From: Chryseobacterium sp. Tr-659
Lineage (GTDB): Bacteria; Bacteroidota; Bacteroidia; Flavobacteriales; Weeksellaceae
Direction of reading: 5' to 3'
Length of the DNA stretch: 64,000 nucleotides
Assembly: GCF_011752975.1 (NCBI RefSeq)
Contig: NZ_VWWP01000012.1
Coordinates: forward strand, 39,937 to 103,936
In this document: positions 25,312 to 33,915 of the stretch, one piece after another
Layout of the letters: each line of letters opens with the position of its first letter
How positions within the stretch are numbered: the first letter of the stretch is position 1
The notes under the pieces: model-generated
What the model was told of the DNA's origin: nothing
Databases searched by the model: none
What the model saw: only the letters and a program-made list of their open reading frames with translations
Translations under genes and position numbers: made by a program

Positions 25312-25456
25312 ACCACAGATGAAACAGATTTTCACAGATGATTCGGATAAAAATCTGTGAAGCCTGTCGGATCTGCGGGAGATTATAACTGAGTTTTGGC
25401 TAAAGCCATTGAATGTATTTCTACTTCTTGAGCGGGCTAAAGCCCCGCTTTTATTC
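25312..25456. repeat. Dispersed intergenic repeat with two hairpins
   Basis: This lies in the 447-bp gene-free region 25228-25674. CACAGATGAAACAGATTTT and TCACAGAT repeat the word ACAGAT three times. TTCACAGAT (25331-25339) pairs exactly with ATCTGTGAA (25353-25361). GTTTTGGCTAAAGCC (25393-25407) also occurs at 31403-31417, and a related hairpin AGCGGGCTAAAGCCCCGCT follows at about 25430-25449. The rest of the region holds the ileS promoter and nothing else I recognise. The short ORF on the minus strand across it is made of repeat sequence and is not a gene. Confidence 0.7.
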
Positions 25457-25630
25457 AATAAAACCAACAAGCAAAAAAGGGCCAGAAATAAAGATAAATA
25501 ACGTATAAAATTCACTTATTTACCCATTATCACTTACTTTTTATCACTTCCCTTATATATATTTCTGAAATTGAACTTTTTAATAGATGATATCAAAATA
25601 AAACATATATTATAAACCGACAAAATTTAG

Positions 25631-25638
25631 TAAATTTG
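25631..25638 (+). promoter_or_regulatory. Putative -7 box of the ileS promoter
   Basis: TAAATTTG fits the Bacteroidota -7 consensus TAnnTTTG and lies 37 bp before the ileS start. No good -33 TTTG is seen at the right distance, so support is partial. Confidence 0.4.
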
Positions 25639-25674
25639 CAGACTTAATTAATCAACGATATTGAGATATTTACA

Positions 25675-28600
25675 ATGAGCCAATTTAAAGAATACAAAAA
25701 CCTCAACCTTATTGACGTAGCAGAGAATGTAGCGGAATTTTGGAAACAAAATAAAACTTTCAATAAGAGTGTTGAGATTCGTCAGGGAAATCCTGAGTTT
25801 GTTTTTTACGAAGGTCCGCCTTCAGCAAACGGTATGCCTGGAATTCACCACGTAATGGCAAGAGCATTGAAAGATATTTTCTGCCGTTACCAGACTCAAA
25901 ACGGGAAACAGGTTTTCCGTAAAGCGGGCTGGGATACGCATGGTCTTCCTGTGGAACTGGGTGTAGAAAAAGAATTAGGAATCACTAAAGAAGATATTGG
26001 CAAAAAAATCTCTATTGAAGATTACAACAAAGCTTGTCGTGAGGCAGTAATGCGTTATACTGATGTATGGAATAATCTTACTGAGAAAATCGGATATTGG
26101 GTAGACCTTGATGATCCGTATATCACGTACAAGTCAAAATACATGGAAACGGTTTGGTGGCTGTTAAAGCAATTGTACGATAAAAACTTATTGTACAAAG
26201 GGTACACGATCCAGCCATATTCTCCGAAAGCAGGAACCGGACTTTCTTCTCACGAATTGAACCAGCCCGGAACGTATCGTGATGTTTCAGATACAACGGT
26301 TGTAGCTCAGTTTAAAGTGAAGAAGGACTCTTCAACATTATTCAATGATGTTGACGGAGATGTACATATCCTTGCATGGACGACAACTCCGTGGACGCTT
26401 CCATCCAATACGGCTCTTACCGTAGGTAGAGATATTGAATATGTTTTGGTTAAAACCTTCAATCAGTATACTTTCGAGCCGGTAACGGTTGTTTTATCAA
26501 GTGTTCTTTTACCTAAGGTTTTCGGTAAAAAATATGCTGAAGGGACAGACGAAGATTTTGCGAACTATACTTCTGAAACTAAAGTAATTCCTTTTAAAAT
26601 TTTAAAAGAATTTACCGGAGAAAAACTTGTGGACACAAGATATGAGCAATTAATTCCTTGGTTTACGCCAAATGACAATGCCGAAAACGCATTCAGAGTG
26701 ATCCTTGGAGATTTTGTTACAACAGAAGATGGTACAGGTATCGTTCACACGGCGCCTACTTTTGGTGCCGATGATGCGAGAGTTTCTAAAATGGCTCAGC
26801 CTGAAATCCCGCCAATGTTAGTAAAAGATGAAAATGACAATCTTGTTCCATTGGTAGATTTACAGGGGAAATTTATTCAGGGGGAAAATGTTCCTGAAGT
26901 GTTCTCCGGGAAATATATCAAAAACGAATATTACGATGAAGGAACTGCTCCTGAAAAATCTTGGGATGTGGAACTTGCAATCTTGCTGAAAACAGAGAAC
27001 AAGGCTTTCAAAGTAGAGAAATATGTCCACTCTTATCCACATTGCTGGAGAACAGATAAACCTGTATTGTATTATCCGCTGGATTCATGGTTCGTGAAAA
27101 TGACGGCTGTAAAAGACAGATTGGTTAACCTGAACAAAGACATCAACTGGAAGCCAAAGGCTACAGGAGAAGGGCGTTTTGCCAACTGGTTAGAAAATGT
27201 AAACGACTGGAACTTGTCCCGTTCAAGATATTGGGGAATTCCTTTGCCGATCTGGAGAACGGATGATCTTAAAGAAGAAAAGATTATCGGGTCTGTAGAA
27301 GAATTATATAACGAAATCGAAAAATCGATTGCGGCAGGATTGATGACTGAAAATCCATTCAAAGGTTTCATCATCGGAAATATGGCTGAATCCAACTATG
27401 AACTGGTTGATCTTCACAAAAATGTAGTAGACAAAGTAGTATTGGTTTCTGATTCAGGAAAAGCAATGAAACGGGAAAGCGACCTTATTGATGTTTGGTT
27501 CGATTCAGGTTCTATGCCGTATGCACAGCTGCATTATCCTTTTGAGAACAAAGAATTAATCGATAATAACAAAGCTTTCCCAGCAGACTTCATTGCAGAA
27601 GGTGTTGACCAGACCCGTGGATGGTTCTACACGCTTCATGCGATCGGAACAGCTGTTTTTGATTCTGTTGCTTATAAAAATGTAATGAGTAACGGGCTTG
27701 TTCTGGATAAGAACGGGCAAAAAATGTCAAAACGTTTAGGAAATGCTGTGGATCCGTTCGAAACACTTTCTGTATACGGTCCGGATGCTACACGTTGGTA
27801 CATGATCTCTAATGCTAACCCTTGGGAAAATCTTAAGTTTGACATTGAAGGTATTGATGAAGTAAGAAGAAAGTTCTTCGGAACTCTTTATAATACCTAT
27901 TCATTCTTTGCTTTATATGCCAATGTGGATGGCTTTAATTATTCAGAGAAAGAAGTGGAAAACCGTCCGGAAATTGACAGATGGATTCTTTCCGAGCTTA
28001 ATCTTCTGATCAAAGAGGTAAAGGCTTTCTATGAAGATTATGAACCTACAAGAGTAGCAAGAGCAATCAGTACATTCGTGAATGATAACCTAAGTAACTG
28101 GTATGTAAGATTGTGCAGAAGACGTTTCTGGAAAGGAGATTATTCTGATGATAAGATCTCTGCTTACCAGACTTTATATACCTGTCTTGAGGTAGTAGCT
28201 AAGCTATCTGCCCCTATTGCTCCGTTCTTCATGGATCAGTTGTATCAGGACTTAAATAAAGTAACCGGAAAAGAGAACTGTGAGTCTGTACATTTAACAG
28301 ATTTCCCTGTGGCTGATGAAAGCTTAATTGATCAGGATCTGGTTGAAAAAACGCATTTGGCTCAGAACATTACAAGTATGGTTTTCTCATTGAGAAAGAA
28401 GGAAAATGTAAAGGTTCGTCAGCCATTACAAAAAGTATTGGTTCCTGTACTGGATTCTAAAAGCGAGGAGCAAATCCTTGCCGTAGCAGATCTGATTAAG
28501 CAGGAAGTCAACGTAAAAGAATTACAGTTAATTAATGCTGAAGAGGCATCACACTTAATTGTAAAACAGATAAAACCGAATTTCAAAGCTCTTGGTCCTA

Positions 28601-29070
28601 AATTAGGAAAAGACATGAAAGTGGTTGGTGCAGAAATTACAAATCTTAGTGCTGAACAGATTTCCAATCTTGAAAAAGCGGGAAAAATTGATGTTCAGGG
28701 ATATGAGATCACTCTTGATGATGTAGAGATCTCAACAAAAGATATCCCGGGATGGACAGTAACTTCCGATGGAAAAACAACTGTGGCATTAGATTTGACG
28801 TTAACCGATGAGTTAAAATCAGAAGGTATCGCAAGAGAGTTCATCAACAGGATTCAAAACCTGCGAAAAGATAAAGATTTTGAACTGACAGACAGAATTG
28901 GAATCTCCATTGAAGAGAATTCACCATTCCTTGAAGATATTAAGAAAAATGAGGAATATATTTCTTCCGAAGTCTTGTCAAATAAAATAGAAATTGTATC
29001 TTCACTTTCAAATTTTAACGAAATCGAAATAGATGAGGTTAATTTTAAGATAAATATTGAAAAAAATTAA
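25675..29070 (+). CDS. ileS: Isoleucyl-tRNA synthetase, eukaryote-like (IleRS2) type with GIHH signature
   Basis: This 1131-residue class I synthetase charges tRNA-Ile. The KMSKS motif is KMSKR at 683-687. The HIGH signature, expected near residue 56, reads PGIHHV, so the first and third positions are exchanged (G-x-H-H instead of H-x-G-H). The editing domain includes WTTTPWTLPSNTAL. The length above 1000 residues, with an extended C-terminal domain and no zinc-finger Cys cluster at the end, fits the IleRS2 class. Published work on IleRS2 connects the exchanged signature with very high mupirocin resistance. A TraR/DksA-like gene follows. Confidence 0.96.
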   Translation: MSQFKEYKNLNLIDVAENVAEFWKQNKTFNKSVEIRQGNPEFVFYEGPPSANGMPGIHHVMARALKDIFCRYQTQNGKQVFRKAGWDTHGLPVELGVEKELGITKEDIGKKISIEDYNKACREAVMRYTDVWNNLTEKIGYWVDLDDPYITYKSKYMETVWWLLKQLYDKNLLYKGYTIQPYSPKAGTGLSSHELNQPGTYRDVSDTTVVAQFKVKKDSSTLFNDVDGDVHILAWTTTPWTLPSNTALTVGRDIEYVLVKTFNQYTFEPVTVVLSSVLLPKVFGKKYAEGTDEDFANYTSETKVIPFKILKEFTGEKLVDTRYEQLIPWFTPNDNAENAFRVILGDFVTTEDGTGIVHTAPTFGADDARVSKMAQPEIPPMLVKDENDNLVPLVDLQGKFIQGENVPEVFSGKYIKNEYYDEGTAPEKSWDVELAILLKTENKAFKVEKYVHSYPHCWRTDKPVLYYPLDSWFVKMTAVKDRLVNLNKDINWKPKATGEGRFANWLENVNDWNLSRSRYWGIPLPIWRTDDLKEEKIIGSVEELYNEIEKSIAAGLMTENPFKGFIIGNMAESNYELVDLHKNVVDKVVLVSDSGKAMKRESDLIDVWFDSGSMPYAQLHYPFENKELIDNNKAFPADFIAEGVDQTRGWFYTLHAIGTAVFDSVAYKNVMSNGLVLDKNGQKMSKRLGNAVDPFETLSVYGPDATRWYMISNANPWENLKFDIEGIDEVRRKFFGTLYNTYSFFALYANVDGFNYSEKEVENRPEIDRWILSELNLLIKEVKAFYEDYEPTRVARAISTFVNDNLSNWYVRLCRRRFWKGDYSDDKISAYQTLYTCLEVVAKLSAPIAPFFMDQLYQDLNKVTGKENCESVHLTDFPVADESLIDQDLVEKTHLAQNITSMVFSLRKKENVKVRQPLQKVLVPVLDSKSEEQILAVADLIKQEVNVKELQLINAEEASHLIVKQIKPNFKALGPKLGKDMKVVGAEITNLSAEQISNLEKAGKIDVQGYEITLDDVEISTKDIPGWTVTSDGKTTVALDLTLTDELKSEGIAREFINRIQNLRKDKDFELTDRIGISIEENSPFLEDIKKNEEYISSEVLSNKIEIVSSLSNFNEIEIDEVNFKINIEKN

Positions 29071-29128
29071 CATGTAGTTATTGTATTTCAAATTCCATTT
29101 CATAATTTTATTAAAAAAGAGAAAGAAT

Positions 29129-29509
29129 ATGTCAGACGAAAGAGTTAGATACAGCGATGCTGATTTACAGGAATTTAGAGCGATCATTAGAGAAAAAATA
29201 GAAAAAGCAGAGAAAGACCTTCAGCTGATCAGAGAAAGTTTCATCAATGACCAGAATAATGGAACAGATGATACTTCCCCTACCTTCAAAGCATTTGAAG
29301 AAGGAGCAGAAACGTTGAGTAAAGAACAAAACTCTATTTTAGCAGGAAGACAGGAAAAATTCGTGCGTGATCTTAAGAATGCCTTAATCAGAATCGAGAA
29401 CAAAACGTATGGTGTTTGCAGAGTAACGGGGAAACTGATCCCTAAGGAAAGACTTTTAGCCGTTCCTCACGCTACGCTGAGCATCGAAGCGAAAAATATG
29501 CAGAAATAG
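29129..29509 (+). CDS. TraR/DksA-like protein lacking three of four zinc-finger cysteines
   Basis: The start at 29129 (MSDERVRYSD) gives 126 residues, the usual size; an upstream extension to 29081 would add 16 residues with no family likeness. The N-terminal half is a coiled-coil helix pair with an acidic loop (DDTSPTFKAFEEGAETLSKEQ). The C-terminal half has YGVCRVTGKLIPKERLLAVPHATLSIE, where the canonical C4 motif would be CxxC...CxxC; only Cys97 remains. DksA-family proteins bind the RNA polymerase secondary channel and modify initiation. The loss of zinc ligands is common in Bacteroidota members. It lies 58 bp after ileS and is followed by a terminator. Confidence 0.88.
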   Translation: MSDERVRYSDADLQEFRAIIREKIEKAEKDLQLIRESFINDQNNGTDDTSPTFKAFEEGAETLSKEQNSILAGRQEKFVRDLKNALIRIENKTYGVCRVTGKLIPKERLLAVPHATLSIEAKNMQK

Positions 29510-29531
29510 CCGTAAGGTTTGTAAAATAATA

Positions 29532-29577
29532 TTGGGTTTATATGGTATTCTTGGATACTTTATAAACCTAATTTTTA
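29532..29577 (+). terminator. Terminator after the DksA-like gene
   Basis: GGGTTTATA with an extension GGTAT pairs with GGATACTTTATAAACCT around a short loop, followed by AATTTTT. It separates ileS and the DksA-like gene from the small-gene/lspA group. Confidence 0.7.
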
Positions 29578-29587
29578 ATGTATACCC

Positions 29588-29833
29588 ATGAGCGAGTTAT
29601 TGATTTTAGGAATTGTTATCGCAGCCGTATTGCTGTTTTTCAACAGAGAGTGGATCAGGAACAGATTTTCCCCTGATCAGCAGAAAAATTATACGATTGA
29701 TGATAAGTTTAATTCTGACAAACGTGAACGGGAGAAAGAAATAGACAAACTTTTGAGTAAAATGGGCAAAAACGGAGTGAATGATCTGTCTGAGAAAGAT
29801 AGAAAAAGGCTTGACGAGCTGTCCAAAAAGTAA
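29588..29833 (+). CDS. Small membrane protein with DUF6576-like tail
   Basis: This 81-residue protein has one transmembrane segment (residues 3-18) followed by a charged cytoplasmic part. The tail IDKLLSKMGKNGVNDLSEKDRKRLDELSKK matches the motif seen at the C-terminus of Bacteroidota rhomboid-family proteins (DUF6576), here without any rhomboid domain. It is the first gene of a tight plus-strand set leading to lspA. Function is unknown; a partner role for a membrane protease is only a guess. Confidence 0.7.
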   Translation: MSELLILGIVIAAVLLFFNREWIRNRFSPDQQKNYTIDDKFNSDKREREKEIDKLLSKMGKNGVNDLSEKDRKRLDELSKK

Positions 29834-29849
29834 AAAATAAATATAAGAA

Positions 29850-30044
29850 ATGGAATCTATCATAGTACATCCTAAAAATTCTATGGAGCTTAGCGCACTG
29901 AAAAGTGTTTTGAAAGAAATGAACATTAAATTTGAAAAAGCTCATGTTAAAAGTTCATTTAACGGACAAAAAGTGGTTAAGAAAGCGAGCGACAATAAAA
30001 ATGTAAAGCCGGCTTCAAAGCCTTCAAAACCTAAAGGACAGTAA
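29850..30044 (+). CDS. Small DUF2683-like (antitoxin-like) protein
   Basis: This 64-residue protein starts MESIIVHPKNSMELSALKSVLKEMNIKFE, a pattern shared with small Bacteroidota proteins annotated as DUF2683 or antitoxin-like. The second half is a basic, Lys/Ser/Pro-rich tail with no clear fold. No toxin gene is adjacent, so an antitoxin role is not supported here. Its stop TAA shares one base with the lspA start ATG, so it is probably translationally coupled to lspA. Confidence 0.7.
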   Translation: MESIIVHPKNSMELSALKSVLKEMNIKFEKAHVKSSFNGQKVVKKASDNKNVKPASKPSKPKGQ

Positions 30045-30682
30045 TGAAAAAGATATTAGCGATTACATTTTTGGTATTATTAATAGATCAGGCTTCAAAA
30101 ATCTATATTAAAACCCATTTTAATCTGGACGACAGTATTTCTGTTTTTCCGGGCTTTAAACTTACTTTCGTGGAAAATCCGGGAATGGCTTACGGGTTTC
30201 ATTTCGGAGGAATTATCGGTAAATATTTTCTGGTAATTTTAAGAGTGTTCTTAATCGGAGGAATGGTTTATATGTTCAGAAAATGGCTAAAAGAAGGAGC
30301 TTCCAACTATCTTTTGATCCCAATGTCTATTATCTTTGCCGGTGCTATCGGAAATCTTATCGACGGAATGTTCTATGGAATGATTTTCGACAGTGGAACG
30401 GTTTATGACCCAAGCATTGACCGATGGATCGGTTATGGTGGAATTTCTAAGTTTGCTCCTTTCGGGCAAGGGTATTCTACTTTTATGAAAGGATGTGTTG
30501 TAGATATGCTTCACTTCCCACTGGTAGACTGGAATGTGCCTGAAAGCTGGCCTTTGATAGGCGGAAAACACCTTGAATTTTTCAAGTATATTTTTAACGT
30601 CGCTGATTCAGCTATTACTGTAGGAGCTGCTTTCCTATTAATTTTCAGGAAAAAAGCTTTTCCCAACGGTCTTGAGTTTTAA
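30044..30682 (+). CDS. lspA: Lipoprotein signal peptidase (signal peptidase II)
   Basis: This 212-residue inner-membrane aspartyl protease has four hydrophobic segments. The conserved motifs are VENPGMAYGF, GNLIDGMFYG, and the two catalytic Asp, Asp154 in VVDMLHFPL and Asp188 in FNVADSAITVG. It cleaves the signal peptide of prolipoproteins after lipidation of the +1 Cys. The several lipoproteins in this window would be substrates. It is longer than E. coli LspA (about 164 residues) because of an extra loop between residues 115 and 148, a feature common in Bacteroidota. It is followed by a SanA-like gene. Confidence 0.95.
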   Translation: MKKILAITFLVLLIDQASKIYIKTHFNLDDSISVFPGFKLTFVENPGMAYGFHFGGIIGKYFLVILRVFLIGGMVYMFRKWLKEGASNYLLIPMSIIFAGAIGNLIDGMFYGMIFDSGTVYDPSIDRWIGYGGISKFAPFGQGYSTFMKGCVVDMLHFPLVDWNVPESWPLIGGKHLEFFKYIFNVADSAITVGAAFLLIFRKKAFPNGLEF

Positions 30683-30697
30683 AAATTATATTTTCGG

Positions 30698-31342
30698 ATG
30701 AAAAAAATAATTAAAAATATTTTTAAAATTTTCCTGCTTCTTCTTGTGGCAGGAATTATTTTTATCGCCTGGGCGAACTACAGCATTAAAAAAGAAAGTG
30801 AACCATTTGTTTCCTACCATATTACCGATATACCGGAAGCTAAAACCGCATTATTACTGGGAACCGGAAAAACATTGAGCAACGGAACACCGAATGCTTA
30901 TTTCTATAACAGAATCAAAGCAGCAGCAGACCTTTATAAAAACGGAAAAATACAATACATTATTGTAAGCGGAGACAACAGTACTAAAGATTATAATGAG
31001 CCTGAAGATATGCAGCTGGCACTGATTCAGGAAGGTGTTCCGCAGGATAAAATCATTATGGATCATGCCGGGTTCAGAACACTGGATTCTGTGGTAAGAG
31101 CAAAGGATATTTTCGGGCAAACCAAACTGATCATCATCTCACAGAAGTTTCATAATGAAAGAGCGGTATTTCTGGCCAGAAAAAACGGAATGGAAGCATT
31201 TGGATATAACGCTGCAGATGTAAATAAATATGCAGGTTTAAAGACGAATCTTCGGGAATATTTTGCAAAGGCTAAAGTATATTGGGATCTGCTTCTTGGA
31301 GTGGAACCTAAATTTGGCGGTGAAAAAATTGTGATTCCTTAA
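30698..31342 (+). CDS. SanA/YdcF family (DUF218) envelope protein
   Basis: This 214-residue protein has an N-terminal transmembrane anchor (about 8-26) followed by a DUF218 domain. The visible motifs are LLLGTGKTLSNGTPNAYFYNRI, YIIVSGDNS, and FHNERAVFLARKNG, all typical of SanA. E. coli SanA and ElyC affect envelope barrier function and peptidoglycan precursor metabolism; a similar role is likely here. It follows lspA by 15 bp and probably shares its transcript. Downstream is a short repeat-containing gap, then trpS. Confidence 0.85.
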   Translation: MKKIIKNIFKIFLLLLVAGIIFIAWANYSIKKESEPFVSYHITDIPEAKTALLLGTGKTLSNGTPNAYFYNRIKAAADLYKNGKIQYIIVSGDNSTKDYNEPEDMQLALIQEGVPQDKIIMDHAGFRTLDSVVRAKDIFGQTKLIIISQKFHNERAVFLARKNGMEAFGYNAADVNKYAGLKTNLREYFAKAKVYWDLLLGVEPKFGGEKIVIP

Positions 31343-31358
31343 TTTATCTAACCCCAGA

Positions 31359-31417
31359 TTACACAGCACAGATAATTAGGTAAAGGCTGATTACGTTTTT
31401 AAGTTTTGGCTAAAGCC
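31359..31417. repeat. Dispersed repeat copy (ACAGAT / GGCTAAAGCC words)
   Basis: The spacer between the SanA-like gene and trpS contains CAGATTACACAGCACAGAT and AGTTTTGGCTAAAGCC (31402-31417). The second word is identical over 15 bases to 25393-25407. It appears to be a fragment of the same intergenic repeat family. Confidence 0.6.
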
Positions 31418-31525
31418 CACTCTATTGAACTTTAATTACAGCATCTTTTGATGTTTTTCATTCATTATTCCGGTCAAACCTCGTAAATTTGCAATTCATT
31501 AATTTTTAAATATAAATTTTAAACA

Positions 31526-32494
31526 ATGTCAAGAATTCTTACCGGCATTCAAGCCACCGGAACACCCCATCTTGGAAATCTTCTTGGGGCCATTATTCCT
31601 GCTATCGAGTTATCCAAGCAGGAAGGAAATGAATCATTTTTATTTATTGCGAATCTTCATACGCTTACCCAGATTAAAGATGCGCAGACTTTAAGACAGA
31701 ATACCTACGAGATTGCTGCGGCTTGGCTTGCTTGTGGATTAGATACCGAAAAAACATTTTTCTACAGACAAAGTGATATCGCTGAAACCTGTGAACTATC
31801 TTGGCATTTATCATGTTTTTTTCCTTATCAAAGATTAACACTGGCTCACTCATTTAAAGATAAAGCTGATCGTCTTCAGGATGTGAATGCAGGATTATTC
31901 ACCTATCCAATCTTAATGGCTGCAGATATTTTACTGTATGATGCAGAGATTGTTCCTGTAGGAAAAGATCAGCTTCAGCATTTGGAAATTGCAAGAGATG
32001 TGGCTTCAAGGTTCAATAACCAGATGGGTGAAGTTTTTGTATTGCCACAATCTGAGCTTCAGGAGGACACTAAATATGTTCCCGGAACAGATGGGCGCAA
32101 AATGTCTAAATCCATGGGAAATATCATCAATATTTTCTTACCTGAAAAGGAACTGAAAAAACAGGTGATGAGCATTGAATCAGATTCAAAGTCTTTAGAA
32201 GAGCCTAAAGATCCTGCAACAGATAAGACTTTCCAGATTTATGAGCTTATTGCAACACCTGAGCAGACAGAGGAACTGAGAGCTAAATATCTTGCCGGCA
32301 ACTTTGGATACGGACATGCTAAAAAGGAGCTGTTAGACCTTATCCTTATACGTTTTGCCAAAGAAAGAGAAACGTTCGATTATTATATGAACAATCTTGA
32401 TGAATTGGAAGCCAAACTACAGGAAGGAGCGGCGAAAACAAGACCTATTGCAATGGAAACTCTTAAAAGAGTAAGAACTAGTTTAGGATTTTAA
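31526..32494 (+). CDS. trpS: Tryptophanyl-tRNA synthetase
   Basis: This 322-residue class I synthetase is of normal length. It has the HIGH-equivalent PHLGN at 14-18 and KMSKS at 192-196 in GRKMSKSMGN. The body includes the tryptophan pocket pattern VGKDQLQHLEIARD. It charges tRNA-Trp. A -7 box TAAATTTG lies at 31484-31491, 35 bp before the start. A strong terminator follows at 32515-32550, so trpS is probably monocistronic. Confidence 0.97.
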   Translation: MSRILTGIQATGTPHLGNLLGAIIPAIELSKQEGNESFLFIANLHTLTQIKDAQTLRQNTYEIAAAWLACGLDTEKTFFYRQSDIAETCELSWHLSCFFPYQRLTLAHSFKDKADRLQDVNAGLFTYPILMAADILLYDAEIVPVGKDQLQHLEIARDVASRFNNQMGEVFVLPQSELQEDTKYVPGTDGRKMSKSMGNIINIFLPEKELKKQVMSIESDSKSLEEPKDPATDKTFQIYELIATPEQTEELRAKYLAGNFGYGHAKKELLDLILIRFAKERETFDYYMNNLDELEAKLQEGAAKTRPIAMETLKRVRTSLGF

Positions 32495-32514
32495 TCCTTA
32501 ATTTAAATATAAGT

Positions 32515-32550
32515 AAACGGCTATCCCTTTTGAGATAGCCGTTCTTTTTT
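32515..32550 (+). terminator. trpS terminator
   Basis: AACGGCTATC and GATAGCCGTT form a 10-bp stem around CCCTTTTGA, followed by CTTTTTT. Confidence 0.93.
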
Positions 32551-32631
32551 GGGTTATAAATACGCTGAAATGAGCAAAATATTTTTTGTTGCTGATCTCA
32601 CAGATTAAACAGATATAATCTGAAACTCCTA

Positions 32632-33915
32632 TTACATTATATTTTTTGTGAGGACGAAATAATGCATCTGATCTTCAAACTCATACGTGATATCCCAGCC
32701 AGGATATTGTTTGATAATTGTTTTAATGATGGACAGCCCTAAGCCGGTAGAGCTATGATCGGATGCCTGTTTATAGAAACGGTTAAAAATACGGGATTTA
32801 TCCAAAGAGTTTGATGTTCCGCTGTTTTGAAAGGTAATTCTGTCGTTTTCTATGATGATATTCAACATACCTTCTTCATTGTTATACTTGACTGCATTTT
32901 TAAGGAGATTAGATAATAAAATATCTGCCAGATCGTGGTTAAAAGCGGCTTCAAATGTTCCTTTTTCAATGATATTAACATCTACCTTTTTAAATTCAAT
33001 AAAGTCCTCATAGCTTTGTACAAGTTCCTTGATCAAAACATTAAAATCTACAGCTAATGCCTTATTATACTGGTTATTTTCTATCTTCGAGAGCATTAGT
33101 AAAGATTTATTCAATCCTACCATTCTCCTCAGATCATTCTTAAGCTCAGAAAGAAAATTCAGACTTTTTTTATCGAGATCTTCGTTCTGAATAATAAGAT
33201 CGATCTTATTGATAACAATAGCAAGCGGCGTCTGAAGTTCATGGGATGCATTTTCAATAAACTGTTTCTGCTGATAGAAAACAAGCTCATTACGTTCAAT
33301 CATTTCATTGATTTCCACGTTCAGTTCTTCAAATTCGGTAATGGTATATTTCTGGTTTTCTTGTGAAAAAGGGATTCCAAACTGGTATTTTTTAAGCTTT
33401 TCCAAAATCCTGTAGAAGGGACGCATTGCCTTATTAAGCAGATATCCATTAACTACCACAATACTGATCACCAAAAGGATATAAAGTACGATCAAAGCCG
33501 TTGTAAGATCATAGATTAACTCATCTTCCTCTACTGTTGAAGTCCTTATAATAAGACGCTGATGGTGTTTGAACTGATCGATAAAATCTGCTTCAAGAAC
33601 TCTGTAAGGCTGGTCCTTATCATCATATTCCATGTAATACATCTTATCGTAAAGCCTGCTTTTATTTTTATAATCTCCGGCTTTAATCGGAATGATTTTA
33701 AATTCATTAAACCCAAAATCATTATTCTTTAATAGCTGAGGATTGAGATACACCGCTTTTATAATCTGTATCTTTCGGTCTTTCAACCCATCATCCACAT
33801 TATCGTGTACTTCATCCAGAATATAGGCATAAAATAGCCCTGCCCACACTGCAATAATAAGCAGCAGGATCATGATCAGGTATTTTATGGTATAGTATTT
33901 TAAAGAAACTTTCAT
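32632..33915 (-). CDS. Sensor histidine kinase
   Basis: This 427-residue membrane kinase has two transmembrane segments (about 10-32 and 138-160) enclosing a periplasmic sensor of roughly 105 residues. It lacks a recognisable HAMP, but a linker follows the second segment. The dimerisation domain has the phospho-acceptor His225 in ENASHELQTP. The ATP-binding domain shows N-box NLLKNAVKYN, and G-box STGLGLSIIK. It should autophosphorylate and pass phosphate to the response regulator whose gene overlaps by 1 bp upstream. PepSY-like exported proteins nearby could be part of its stimulus or output. Confidence 0.92.
   Translation of the reverse strand: MKVSLKYYTIKYLIMILLLIIAVWAGLFYAYILDEVHDNVDDGLKDRKIQIIKAVYLNPQLLKNNDFGFNEFKIIPIKAGDYKNKSRLYDKMYYMEYDDKDQPYRVLEADFIDQFKHHQRLIIRTSTVEEDELIYDLTTALIVLYILLVISIVVVNGYLLNKAMRPFYRILEKLKKYQFGIPFSQENQKYTITEFEELNVEINEMIERNELVFYQQKQFIENASHELQTPLAIVINKIDLIIQNEDLDKKSLNFLSELKNDLRRMVGLNKSLLMLSKIENNQYNKALAVDFNVLIKELVQSYEDFIEFKKVDVNIIEKGTFEAAFNHDLADILLSNLLKNAVKYNNEEGMLNIIIENDRITFQNSGTSNSLDKSRIFNRFYKQASDHSSTGLGLSIIKTIIKQYPGWDITYEFEDQMHYFVLTKNIM

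Noticed and set aside
25309..25515. 68-residue minus-strand ORF in the 447-bp gap
   Set aside because: It runs through the dispersed repeat and its hairpins, has no family likeness, and its codons follow the repeat words. Not a gene.
29081..29128. Extended N-terminus of the DksA-like protein
   Set aside because: The extra 16 residues are hydrophobic and basic without family likeness; MSDERVRYSD is the usual start type.
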